From Gaetbulibacter sp. 4G1 (GTDB lineage Bacteria; Bacteroidota; Bacteroidia; Flavobacteriales; Flavobacteriaceae), in NCBI RefSeq assembly GCF_002741945.1, contig NZ_MDVN01000022.1:434001-498000 (forward strand): 64,000 bases of DNA. Direction: 5' to 3'. A model generated the notes under the pieces. It had not been told where the DNA came from and did not search any database. It saw only the letters and a program-made list of their open reading frames with translations. How positions within the stretch are numbered: position 1 is the stretch's first letter; each line of letters opens with the position of its first letter. This document shows, piece by piece, positions 19,223-26,745 of the stretch. A program made the translations under genes and the position numbers.

Positions 19223-19774
19223 TTAAAGTTTTAAAATAATTACTTCCCAAACCTGATTATTTGAAATATAATTTTTTAACAGTTCAAAACCTATGGCTTT
19301 ATGGGCATTAGACGAACGTATGTTTTTAGTATCAACTTCTGTAATAATAGCATCAAAATCGTTTTTAAGTTCTTGCTCCATATAATTATACAGTCCTCTA
19401 AAAGCGCCTTGACCTCTTAGCTTTTTATCAATACATATTTGGCCCATTGCAATATAGTTGGAGGAGAGGTTTTGCTCTTTGATTGCTTTTTCAATTTGAA
19501 TAAACATGGGCACCAATAACGGAATATCATTTTGAAATTCTTTAAGCATTGATAACGCGTAACCTACAACTTCTCCTTTATACTTTACAATGCAATGTGC
19601 GCAAGCATCATTCATTTTTTTTAGTATTTCAAAATCGTGTTGCAAGGTTACAAAACCCTCTTTTTTTTTGATTTCGTCAGAAACTAAACCACGCAAATTC
19701 TCCTCTTGAAGCTTTAAAATTTGATTTAACTCTTCAGTAGTTGACGCTCTGTGGTATGTAATATTAGTCTTCAA
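19223..19774 (-). CDS. GNAT-family N-acetyltransferase
   Basis: The 183-residue protein has the GNAT fold. The acetyl-CoA pyrophosphate loop is visible as QICIDKKLRGQGAFRGLYNY (motif A, R/QxxGxG/A form), followed by the VDTKNIRSSNAHKAIGF motif B region. The substrate is unknown. It overlaps the Xre regulator gene by 11 bases and is followed 26 bases later by umuC, so it is part of a five-gene minus-strand run from DUF2975 to umuD. Confidence 0.88.
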   Translation of the reverse strand: MKTNITYHRASTTEELNQILKLQEENLRGLVSDEIKKKEGFVTLQHDFEILKKMNDACAHCIVKYKGEVVGYALSMLKEFQNDIPLLVPMFIQIEKAIKEQNLSSNYIAMGQICIDKKLRGQGAFRGLYNYMEQELKNDFDAIITEVDTKNIRSSNAHKAIGFELLKNYISNNQVWEVIILKL

Positions 19775-19970
19775 TATATTCTAAAATATCACTGGGTTGA
19801 CAATCGAGTGCTTTACAAATAGCTTCTAATGTAGAAAAACGAATTGCCTTTGCTTTACCTGACTTTAATATTGATAAATTTGCTGTGGTTATACCAATAA
19901 TTTCTGCTAAATCTTTGCTTTTCATTTTACGCTTAGCAAGCATAACATCTAAATTAACAATTATTGGCAT
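19764..19970 (-). CDS. Small Xre-type helix-turn-helix regulator (YozG-like)
   Basis: The 68-residue protein is a single HTH domain: MLAKRKMKSKDLAEIIGITTANLSILKSG is split here as helices 1-3, then IRFSTLEAICKALDCQPSDILEY. This form, next to a DUF2975 membrane protein, is a common pair. The regulator probably controls its own operon. Inverted repeats that would suit a dimeric HTH lie over the operon promoter at 20481-20538. It starts 3 bases after the DUF2975 stop. Confidence 0.92.
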   Translation of the reverse strand: MPIIVNLDVMLAKRKMKSKDLAEIIGITTANLSILKSGKAKAIRFSTLEAICKALDCQPSDILEYIED

Positions 19971-19973
19971 AGT

Positions 19974-20477
19974 TTATATAGTTAATTCGTTTTCTTCTTC
20001 CAATTGGCTTCCTTTTAAAAACACTTCGCTTAAAAACATAAAGAATAAACCCATAATTAAAAATGTGACAACTGAAGAATCAATACCTAATCTAAAACTA
20101 TTTTTTAGAATTAGATTTAAAATTATTTTGGCAAAGATTTCTCCTAGTCCACAAATTAAAAAAAGAATGCCTATTGTTTTAAAATTACCAATTGCCAATT
20201 TTGAAAAATAATGCCCTTCAGATAACTCATGTACGCTATGCTTAAGCAATTTAATTGCTTTAAAATAGAGAAACCAAAGCGTTGCAACCAAAATTAAAAC
20301 TATTACCATATTTAAACTACTCAAAGTATTCAAGTCTACCTCTTCTCCTAAAAATTTAACCACGTATTTCTTTTTGAGTATTAATAGTGGTATGGTTAGT
20401 ATCCCTACGATTAAAACTAATACTAATAAATAATAGTAAATATTAATTAACCTTTTTAAAATATTAATTGCTTTCAT
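19974..20477 (-). CDS. DUF2975 membrane protein
   Basis: Start 20477 (MKAINILKRLINIYYYLL) is preferred over 20531, which would read through the promoter and operator region. The 167-residue product has four hydrophobic segments: LVLIVGILTIPLLI, NMVIVLILVATLWFLY, GILFLICGLGEIFAKIIL and VVTFLIMGLFFMFLSEVFL. The conserved HELSEGHYFS turn is present between the second and third. DUF2975 proteins have no known activity and are usually encoded beside a YozG-type regulator, as here. It is the first gene of the minus-strand run to umuD. Confidence 0.88.
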   Translation of the reverse strand: MKAINILKRLINIYYYLLVLVLIVGILTIPLLILKKKYVVKFLGEEVDLNTLSSLNMVIVLILVATLWFLYFKAIKLLKHSVHELSEGHYFSKLAIGNFKTIGILFLICGLGEIFAKIILNLILKNSFRLGIDSSVVTFLIMGLFFMFLSEVFLKGSQLEEENELTI

Positions 20478-20480
20478 AAT

Positions 20481-20538
20481 AAAATTATTGTTTAACGATA
20501 ACAAATGTATAATAAAATTATTGATAAACAATAATTTT
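20481..20538 (-). promoter_or_regulatory. Promoter with two operator-like inverted repeats for the DUF2975-Xre operon
   Basis: On the minus strand TACATTTG (20502-20509) is an exact -7 box, with TTG (20529-20531) about 19 bases upstream. It is bracketed by two dyads. AAAATTATTG/CAATAATTTT (20514-20523 and 20529-20538) is perfect with a 5-base spacer. A second AAAATTATTG (20481-20490) is followed by a degenerate arm to about 20504. The repeated decamer points to a dimeric regulator, most simply the Xre protein of this operon. Confidence 0.65.
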
Positions 20539-20580
20539 TAATTAAAATAATTTTGTGTCACCAATACCAAAAGCATTATT

Positions 20581-20588
20581 TATATTTG
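20581..20588 (+). promoter_or_regulatory. bioF: Probable bioF -7 box
   Basis: TATATTTG fits TAnnTTTG exactly and ends 6 bases before the bioF ATG at 20595. The mRNA would have almost no leader. A TTTG at 20552-20555 is too far (25 bases) for a good -33 element. Confidence 0.5.
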
Positions 20589-20594
20589 TTTAAA

Positions 20595-21752
20595 ATGAAA
20601 GACTTTCCCAAAAAACTACAAGAAAAACTCGATAATCGAAAAGCAAATAATGCTTTACGACAACTTGGAGCAGAAAATAATTTGGTAGATTTTTCGTCAA
20701 ATGATTATTTAGGGTTTTCAAAATCTGACGCTATTTTTAATCATGCTCATGAGTTTTTAAAAGGCCATGATATTACCAATAATGGAGCAACAGGCTCGAG
20801 GCTTCTTTCAGGTAATCACAGGCTTTATAATATAATTGAAGACATTATTGTTAACTTTCATAATAGTGAAAGTGCCTTAGTATATAATTCTGGTTATGAT
20901 GCAAACATTGGATTTTTTTCCTGTGTACCTCAACGTGGAGATATTATTCTATATGACGAATATATTCATGCTTCTATTCGCGATGGTATTAGTATGAGTA
21001 ATGCAAAAGCCTATAAATTTAAACACAACGATTTAAATGAGTTAGAGGAATTAATACGTCGTTATTCTGAACTTATTTCAGAATCTCATCAGAATATATA
21101 TATAGTCACGGAGTCTGTATTCTCTATGGATGGTGATTCTCCAGATTTAGAGACAATGTCTCAAATAAGCAAAAAACACAATGCCTTTTTAGTAGTCGAT
21201 GAAGCCCACGCTATTGGTGTTTTTGGAGAGCATGGTACTGGAATAATTCAAAATTTAAAATTAGAACAAGCTATTTTTGCACGCATTATTACTTTTGGAA
21301 AAGCTTTGGGCTGCCATGGCGCAGCAATTCTAGGAAGTAAAAATTTAAAAGCATATTTAGTGAATTTTTCACGTAGTTTCATTTATACTACAGCGTTACC
21401 ACCTCATAGTTTAGCAAGTACATATGCTGCTTACCATGAGTTAGTTAGTGCCGAAAACTTAAACAAACTACATCAAAATATCAAATTTTTTGAAGCTGAA
21501 ATTATTAAATACAAACTTGATTCTATTTTTATTAATTCGCATTCGGCTATTCATTGTTGCATTATTTCAGGAAACTATAACGTTAAACGGATTGCTAAAA
21601 AACTACAAGAAAGTGGTTTTGACGTAAAACCTATTTTATCCCCAACGGTTCCAAATGGACAAGAGCGTTTACGGTTCTGCTTGCATAGTTATAATTCTAA
21701 GTCCGACATATCAAAAGTATTACAACTCTTAGCTACTTTTGTAAGTATATGA
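20595..21752 (+). CDS. bioF: 8-amino-7-oxononanoate synthase
   Basis: BioF joins pimeloyl-ACP/CoA and alanine to give 7-keto-8-aminopelargonate. The ATG at 20595 (MKDFPKKLQEKLD) is chosen because the frame upstream from 20553 runs through the promoter. The 385-residue product is a fold-type I PLP enzyme: DFSSNDYLGFS, GATGSRLLSGNH, VVDEAHAIGVFG (Asp202) and ITFGKALGCHG (PLP lysine 236). It overlaps the DUF2007 gene by 4 bases (ATGA) and heads the operon bioF-DUF2007-bioD-bioA. Confidence 0.93.
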   Translation: MKDFPKKLQEKLDNRKANNALRQLGAENNLVDFSSNDYLGFSKSDAIFNHAHEFLKGHDITNNGATGSRLLSGNHRLYNIIEDIIVNFHNSESALVYNSGYDANIGFFSCVPQRGDIILYDEYIHASIRDGISMSNAKAYKFKHNDLNELEELIRRYSELISESHQNIYIVTESVFSMDGDSPDLETMSQISKKHNAFLVVDEAHAIGVFGEHGTGIIQNLKLEQAIFARIITFGKALGCHGAAILGSKNLKAYLVNFSRSFIYTTALPPHSLASTYAAYHELVSAENLNKLHQNIKFFEAEIIKYKLDSIFINSHSAIHCCIISGNYNVKRIAKKLQESGFDVKPILSPTVPNGQERLRFCLHSYNSKSDISKVLQLLATFVSI

Positions 21753-22162
21753 GCAACACTTTTAAAACTATAGCTAGGTTTCAATATTCAACCGAAGCCC
21801 AAATTATAAAAGGCCGTTTGGAAGCTGAAGGCATTCAAGTATTCTTGACTGACAATTTAACCATTGACACAGACCCCTTGGTAAGCAACGCTATTGGTGG
21901 TGTAAAATTAAAGGTTTTGTCAACTGATGCTTTAGAAGCGCAACATATTTTAGAGTCCATCAATAAATATTCTATTGATGATGAAGGACACACAATTAGT
22001 TGCCCAAATTGCAAAGGGCATCATGTTGAGTTATTTTCGACAATAAAAGATGCTAAATCATTATTCTGGTTTATTTTTGGCGTATTATTTTCGGCACTTC
22101 CATTCTATACCAGACATAAATACAGGTGTGAAGATTGCAAAACAGAATTCGATTTAAAATGA
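21749..22162 (+). CDS. DUF2007 protein with zinc-ribbon
   Basis: The 137-residue protein has an N-terminal DUF2007 (putative signal-transducing) domain: TIARFQYSTEAQIIKGRLEAEGI and GGVKLKVLSTDALEAQHIL. A CPNC...CEDC pair of CxxC motifs (zinc-ribbon-like) follows, with a hydrophobic stretch between them (LFWFIFGVLFSALPF). It overlaps bioF and bioD by 4 bases each, so its translation is locked into the biotin operon. A role in biotin synthesis is not known to me. Confidence 0.85.
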   Translation: MSNTFKTIARFQYSTEAQIIKGRLEAEGIQVFLTDNLTIDTDPLVSNAIGGVKLKVLSTDALEAQHILESINKYSIDDEGHTISCPNCKGHHVELFSTIKDAKSLFWFIFGVLFSALPFYTRHKYRCEDCKTEFDLK

Positions 22163-22767
22163 ACACATATTTCATCACAGGAATTTCAACTGATGTAGGT
22201 AAGACAATAGCATCAGCAATTATAACAGAAGCTTTGGAGGCTGATTATTGGAAACCTATACAAGCAGGAGAATTAGATAATTGCGATACTAAAAAAGTAG
22301 AGCAGCTAGTTTCAAATGCTAAATCAAAATTTCATCCTAACGCCTATGCTTTAAAAACACCAATGAGCCCGCATGGTGCTGCTGCTATTGATGGTGTAAA
22401 AATCGATATCAAAAAAATTAAGACGCCAAAAACGAATAATCATTTAGTTATTGAAGGCGCAGGCGGATTATTAGTTCCATTAAATGATAAAGACACCGTT
22501 TTTGATTTAATCCAACCAAAACAAAACGTTATTGTAATATCTAGACATTATTTAGGAAGCATTAACCATACACTTTTAACCATAAGCGCTTTAAAAGAAA
22601 AAGGGTTTAATGTATCTATTATTTTTAGTGGAAACGAACACAAATCAACAGAAGATATTATCAAAAAAATGACCCAAGTTTCAATTATTGGACGCATTGA
22701 AGAAGAACCTTATTTTGATAAAAATGTAGTAAAAGAGTATGCCGAATTATTTAAAGATAAATTATGA
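22159..22767 (+). CDS. bioD: Dethiobiotin synthetase
   Basis: BioD closes the ureido ring of dethiobiotin from DAPA, CO2 and ATP. The start at 22159 overlaps the DUF2007 stop (ATGA) and gives the family N terminus MNTYFITGISTDVGKT, with the P-loop at residues 8-16. The 202 residues include WKPIQAGE and the VIEGAGGLLVPL motif. The ATG at 22135 would add eight unrelated residues. It overlaps bioA by 4 bases. Confidence 0.94.
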   Translation: MNTYFITGISTDVGKTIASAIITEALEADYWKPIQAGELDNCDTKKVEQLVSNAKSKFHPNAYALKTPMSPHGAAAIDGVKIDIKKIKTPKTNNHLVIEGAGGLLVPLNDKDTVFDLIQPKQNVIVISRHYLGSINHTLLTISALKEKGFNVSIIFSGNEHKSTEDIIKKMTQVSIIGRIEEEPYFDKNVVKEYAELFKDKL

Positions 22768-24029
22768 GTCTGCAAGAAAGAGATAAAAAACACCTTTGGC
22801 ATCCGCTAAAACAACACCAACTACAACCCGAGAGTTTAGCTATAGTAAAAGCAAAAGGATGTGTATTAACAGATGAAAATGGCAACGAATATATTGATGC
22901 CATTGCCTCATGGTATACATGCATGTACGGGCATTGTAATGACTATATCACGAGTCAGGTATACAAACAAATGCAGCAATTAGACCAAGTTATGTTTAGT
23001 GATTTCACGCATGAACCTGCTGTAAAACTATCTGAAGAACTCATTAAAATACTTCCTGAAAATCAAAATAAAATTTATTTTAATGATAATGGCTCAACAG
23101 CTGTTGAAGCTGGTATAAAAATGGCTCTTCAATATTATTTTAACAAAGAGGATAAACGCTCAACGTTTATTGCTTTTGAAAACGGATTTCATGGTGACAC
23201 TTTTGGAGCCATGAGCGTATCTGGTTTATCTGTTTATAATGGTCCTTTCGAAGATTTTTTAATTGACGTAAAGCGTATTCCAACGCCAGATGGTTCCAAT
23301 ACTGGAGCTATTTTAAAACAGTTAAAAGGTTTTATCTTAAATCATAATATTGCAGGTTTTATTTACGAACCTTTAATGCAAGGTGCCGCAGGCATGAAAA
23401 CTCATGATGCAAACGGATTGAATGACATTTTAAAATACTTAAAAAGCCATAACATCCTTACTATTGCAGACGAAGTCATGACAGGTTTTGGAAAAACAGG
23501 TAAATATTTTGCTTCAGACTTTATAGAGACCAAGCCAGATATTATCTGCTTAAGTAAAGCTTTAACAGCAGGTTTAATTCCTATGGCTATTACATCTTGT
23601 ACGCAAGATGTTTACGACGCCTTTTTAAGTAACGATATGGCTAAAGGCTTTTTCCATTGCCATACCTATTCAGCAAACCCTGTGGCGTGTGCTGCTGCAA
23701 TTGCTGGCATTGAGCTTTTAACATCTCAAGAAATTCAAGACAATATCAAAAGTATTATGAATGCTCATAGCACTTTTGAAAAACATATTCAAAACCATCC
23801 AAAGGTAAAAACTACGAGGCATTTAGGTGTTATTTTTGCATTAGACCTCAACACAAAAATGGAACGCTATGGCGATTTACGCGATAAGCTTTTAAAATTC
23901 TTTATGGATAGAGGTGTTTTTTTAAGACCTCTCGGGAATACCATTTACATACAAGTACCTTATGTGATTACTGATATTGAATTACAAAAAGTATATCAAG
24001 TTATTGAAGATGTATTAGAAACTATTTAG
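22764..24029 (+). CDS. bioA: Adenosylmethionine-8-amino-7-oxononanoate aminotransferase
   Basis: BioA transfers an amino group from S-adenosylmethionine to 7-keto-8-aminopelargonate. The 421-residue class III aminotransferase shows HLWHPLKQH, the substrate loop ASWYTCMYGH, FNDNGSTAVEAGIKMA, the PLP aspartate in ADEVMTGFGKTG and the lysine in CLSKALTAG. The tyrosine-bearing SWYT segment supports BioA over a generic omega-aminotransferase. It is last in the coupled bioF-DUF2007-bioD-bioA unit. Copy B of the dispersed element begins 2 bases after its stop. Confidence 0.94.
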   Translation: MSLQERDKKHLWHPLKQHQLQPESLAIVKAKGCVLTDENGNEYIDAIASWYTCMYGHCNDYITSQVYKQMQQLDQVMFSDFTHEPAVKLSEELIKILPENQNKIYFNDNGSTAVEAGIKMALQYYFNKEDKRSTFIAFENGFHGDTFGAMSVSGLSVYNGPFEDFLIDVKRIPTPDGSNTGAILKQLKGFILNHNIAGFIYEPLMQGAAGMKTHDANGLNDILKYLKSHNILTIADEVMTGFGKTGKYFASDFIETKPDIICLSKALTAGLIPMAITSCTQDVYDAFLSNDMAKGFFHCHTYSANPVACAAAIAGIELLTSQEIQDNIKSIMNAHSTFEKHIQNHPKVKTTRHLGVIFALDLNTKMERYGDLRDKLLKFFMDRGVFLRPLGNTIYIQVPYVITDIELQKVYQVIEDVLETI

Positions 24030-24030
24030 G

Positions 24031-24114
24031 GCGTTACCACAAGGGTCGGGCTATCCGCTATATCTTTTTAATTTTTTTGAAAATTAAAAAGGATGCCGCT
24101 TCTATCCCTAACGC
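24031..24114 (-). repeat. Dispersed GCGTTA/TAACGC element, copy B
   Basis: This 84-base element is in the opposite orientation to copies A and C. Read on the minus strand it begins GCGTTAGGGATAGAAG and ends AGCCCGACCCTTGTGGTAACGC in two blocks. The core forms a long AT stem (arms 24062-24075 and 24080-24094, one bulge). It starts 2 bases after the bioA stop and ends 9 bases before the -7 box of the ketosynthase gene. Confidence 0.9.
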
Positions 24115-24122
24115 ATAAGTCT

Positions 24123-24130
24123 TACTTTTG
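24123..24130 (+). promoter_or_regulatory. Probable -7 box of the ketosynthase gene
   Basis: TACTTTTG is an exact TAnnTTTG. It places transcription start about 6 bases before the ATG at 24143 and argues against the in-frame TTG at 24128 being the start codon, because that TTG is part of the box. Confidence 0.55.
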
Positions 24131-24142
24131 TCAAAACAAAAA

Positions 24143-25315
24143 ATGTTGCAAAAACCTATTTCTATAACAGCCGTTTCATCCATTTCTCCGTTAGGGAAAT
24201 CCTTAAGCGAAGCATGGAATAGCTATCAAAACAATCAACACCTAATTGCAGAAAAATCATTTGAAAATGGCAAAGCCTTAGTGGCACAAATTTCAATAGA
24301 GACAAAACAAAATATTGAAGCTTTAAGGCTTTCTGATAATAAATACAAAACACTAGATGATACTGTTTTATATGCTATTTACGCTTCTAGGCAAGCAATA
24401 AAAAATGCCAATTGGAAAGGAACTGACAACTTTGGAATAAACATAGGCTCTTCTCGTGGCGCCACTAAGCTTTTTGAAAATTATCATAAAGATTTTCTGA
24501 AAAATAATAAAGCAAAAACTTTAAGTTCGCCCACAACAACATTAGGTAATATTTCGTCATGGGTAGCTCACGATTTACAAACACAGGGGCCAGAAATAAG
24601 CCATTCCATAACCTGCTCAACAGCGTTGCATGCTACGTTAAATGGTATTGCTTGGATAAATTCTGGTATGTGTAGTAAATTTTTAGTTGGTGGTAGCGAA
24701 GCCCCATTAACACCATTTACCATTGCGCAAATGCAGGCTTTAAAAATTTATACCAATCAAAGCGATGTATTTCCCTGCCGAGCGTTAGACTTGTCCAAAA
24801 AACAAAACACTATGGTTTTAGGTGAAGGCGCATCAATGATTTGCTTAGAAAAAGGCGTAAAAAGTAATGCTTTAGCTACTATAAAAGGAGTTGGCTATGC
24901 CACTGAAGTTTTAGAGCACAATATCTCTATTTCTGCAGATGCGAAGTGTTTTCAAAAATCGATGCGAATGGCTCTAGGAAAACTAAATCCTGACGACATA
25001 GATATTATAGTAATGCATGCTCCGGGAACCGTAAAAGGAGATCTTTCAGAATATAAAGCTATTGAAACTGTATTTAAAAACAGTATTCCTGTATTAACAA
25101 GTAACAAATGGAAAATAGGGCACACCTTTGGAGCATCAGGAGCTTTAAATATCGAGCTTGCTGTTTTAATGTTACAACATCAACAATTTATAGGAATTCC
25201 ATATTCAGAAAATCAAAAAAAACCTAATAAAATTCAAAACATCTTAATAAATGCAGTTGGTTTTGGTGGCAACGCAGTTAGTATTTTGATTTCAAAAAAT
25301 TCTGTCAATGAATAA
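24143..25315 (+). CDS. Beta-ketoacyl synthase (KAS I/II-like) in the biotin locus
   Basis: The 390-residue thiolase-fold condensing enzyme starts at ATG 24143. The full Cys-His-His triad is present: Cys158 in SITCSTALHA, the first His in VMHAPGT and the second in WKIGHTFGASGALN. It is shorter and more divergent than FabF. From memory, a ketosynthase of this kind sits with bioF/D/A in many Flavobacteriaceae. A role in making the pimeloyl chain is plausible but inferred. It overlaps the next small lipoprotein gene by 8 bases. Confidence 0.87.
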   Translation: MLQKPISITAVSSISPLGKSLSEAWNSYQNNQHLIAEKSFENGKALVAQISIETKQNIEALRLSDNKYKTLDDTVLYAIYASRQAIKNANWKGTDNFGINIGSSRGATKLFENYHKDFLKNNKAKTLSSPTTTLGNISSWVAHDLQTQGPEISHSITCSTALHATLNGIAWINSGMCSKFLVGGSEAPLTPFTIAQMQALKIYTNQSDVFPCRALDLSKKQNTMVLGEGASMICLEKGVKSNALATIKGVGYATEVLEHNISISADAKCFQKSMRMALGKLNPDDIDIIVMHAPGTVKGDLSEYKAIETVFKNSIPVLTSNKWKIGHTFGASGALNIELAVLMLQHQQFIGIPYSENQKKPNKIQNILINAVGFGGNAVSILISKNSVNE

Positions 25316-25715
25316 AACTAACATAATTACGCTCTGTTTTTTTGTTTTATTTTTTGGGTTTTCGTGTCAAAATCAAAAAAACAAGCAAACGATTCCAGCA
25401 AGCTTTAATGGCGTTTGGGAAGATGTTAACAATGATGATTTTAAAAATTGCTACGCTGTATATTCTGAAGTTGGAGATAGTATCCATATGGCACATTATA
25501 TCGAATTTAAAGGACAGCCTTTTTTTGAAACAGGATCAGGAATAATTAAAGACGATTCTATTATTTATCATGTAGATGTTATAAAACCCATTCCTGCTTG
25601 GGGTCCAGACGGCGGCACACATTACTTAAAACTAAGCGAAGACAAAAATACACTAAAAGGAATTTTCATTACAGACGGAGGTCATAAAGGCCCTTTGGTT
25701 TTTAAAAGAAAGTAA
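25308..25715 (+). CDS. Small lipoprotein of unknown function
   Basis: The 135-residue product has a lipoprotein signal (MNKTNIITLCFFVLFFGFSC). A compact beta-rich domain follows (FNGVWEDVNNDDFKNCYAVYSEVGDSIHMAHYIEF is split here), ending HKGPLVFKRK, which looks like a lipocalin-like or glucan-binding small domain. I do not recognise a family. It overlaps the ketosynthase gene by 8 bases and is probably co-expressed. It ends 6 bases from a convergent oxidoreductase gene. Confidence 0.75.
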   Translation: MNKTNIITLCFFVLFFGFSCQNQKNKQTIPASFNGVWEDVNNDDFKNCYAVYSEVGDSIHMAHYIEFKGQPFFETGSGIIKDDSIIYHVDVIKPIPAWGPDGGTHYLKLSEDKNTLKGIFITDGGHKGPLVFKRK

Positions 25716-25721
25716 CTTTTA

Positions 25722-26642
25722 TTATTTGAAAGCGTTCTCTAAAATCGTTTCACATAAATAATGTGTATCCCAGATATCTTTAATGCGGTTAGAGTTAAAA
25801 TTAGGTTCATTTAATGCTTGCAACCAATCTTCAATTAAATCTACAAAGCCTCTTTTATATAAAGTACTATCCCAATTATTAAAACCAATTGATTCTTTTG
25901 TCTCATTTTTAAAAAGAGCTCCAGAAACTAATTCTTCAATTTGCCACTTATTATCTTTAGAGTAGTATTCAACATGTTCTTCTGTAATACCACTAACTCT
26001 GTTCATAGAACCACTTAATAGCGTTTCATTCTGCTGCCATTGTACATGAATACTTTCCAACAAATTATTATTTGTTTTTGAAAAAACTTGAAGATTCTTA
26101 ATAGTTCCGTTTCCTAAAAAACGAAGACTATCTATGACATGAATAAAATCATCAAAAATAAAAACACGGGGTGTCGTAGGTAAATTTGTTCTATTCTTTT
26201 TCCAAAAAACTTGAATAGGATTTTGCTCATTTTTTAAAGACGAAATTAAAGGAGCAAACCTCCTGTTGAATCCTAAGTATAGAAGTACTTTATGCTGTGT
26301 TGCTATATTTAATAATGTTTCCGTTTCTTGTAAAGAATAACAAAGAGGTTTGTCAACAAAAACAGGGATTTTAGCTTCTAATAACTTTAAAACCAACTCA
26401 AAATGACTTTCAGTAGAGCTATGTACCATCACTGCATCAGGTTTATTTTCAATTAAGGTCTTTATATCAAAATAAACTTCGTCAATTCGGTATTGTGTAG
26501 CCAAATCTTTTAAAACACTCTTATCTCTTGTACAAAGAATAGGCGTAACTTTAGAATGGCTTGCAATTATTGGTAAATACGCTTTTTTAGCAATATCTCC
26601 TAGACCAATAAGAGCTATTCTTTTTTTTTGTGAATTATTCAT
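25722..26642 (-). CDS. Gfo/Idh/MocA-family oxidoreductase
   Basis: The 306-residue protein has an N-terminal NAD(P)-binding Rossmann domain (IALIGLGDIAKKAYLP), the family EKP-type motif as VFVDKPLCYS, and a C-terminal alpha/beta substrate domain. Such enzymes reduce or oxidise sugars, inositols or related ring compounds, and the substrate is not evident. It is monocistronic on the minus strand, and its start is about 100 bases from the divergent serine-hydrolase gene. Confidence 0.88.
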   Translation of the reverse strand: MNNSQKKRIALIGLGDIAKKAYLPIIASHSKVTPILCTRDKSVLKDLATQYRIDEVYFDIKTLIENKPDAVMVHSSTESHFELVLKLLEAKIPVFVDKPLCYSLQETETLLNIATQHKVLLYLGFNRRFAPLISSLKNEQNPIQVFWKKNRTNLPTTPRVFIFDDFIHVIDSLRFLGNGTIKNLQVFSKTNNNLLESIHVQWQQNETLLSGSMNRVSGITEEHVEYYSKDNKWQIEELVSGALFKNETKESIGFNNWDSTLYKRGFVDLIEDWLQALNEPNFNSNRIKDIWDTHYLCETILENAFK

Positions 26643-26745
26643 TGGTCTAATTTAACCACTTTCTTATAAATGATGCTAGTTTTAGAATTAATTCGGCTCT
26701 AATGTTATGAAATAAATGCTATATTTATTGAAATCAATAACTACA

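Noticed and set aside
24128-24130. TTG as start of the ketosynthase gene
   Set aside because: The TTG is the end of an exact TAnnTTTG -7 box, and an ATG in frame at 24143 starts a protein with a normal ketosynthase N terminus.
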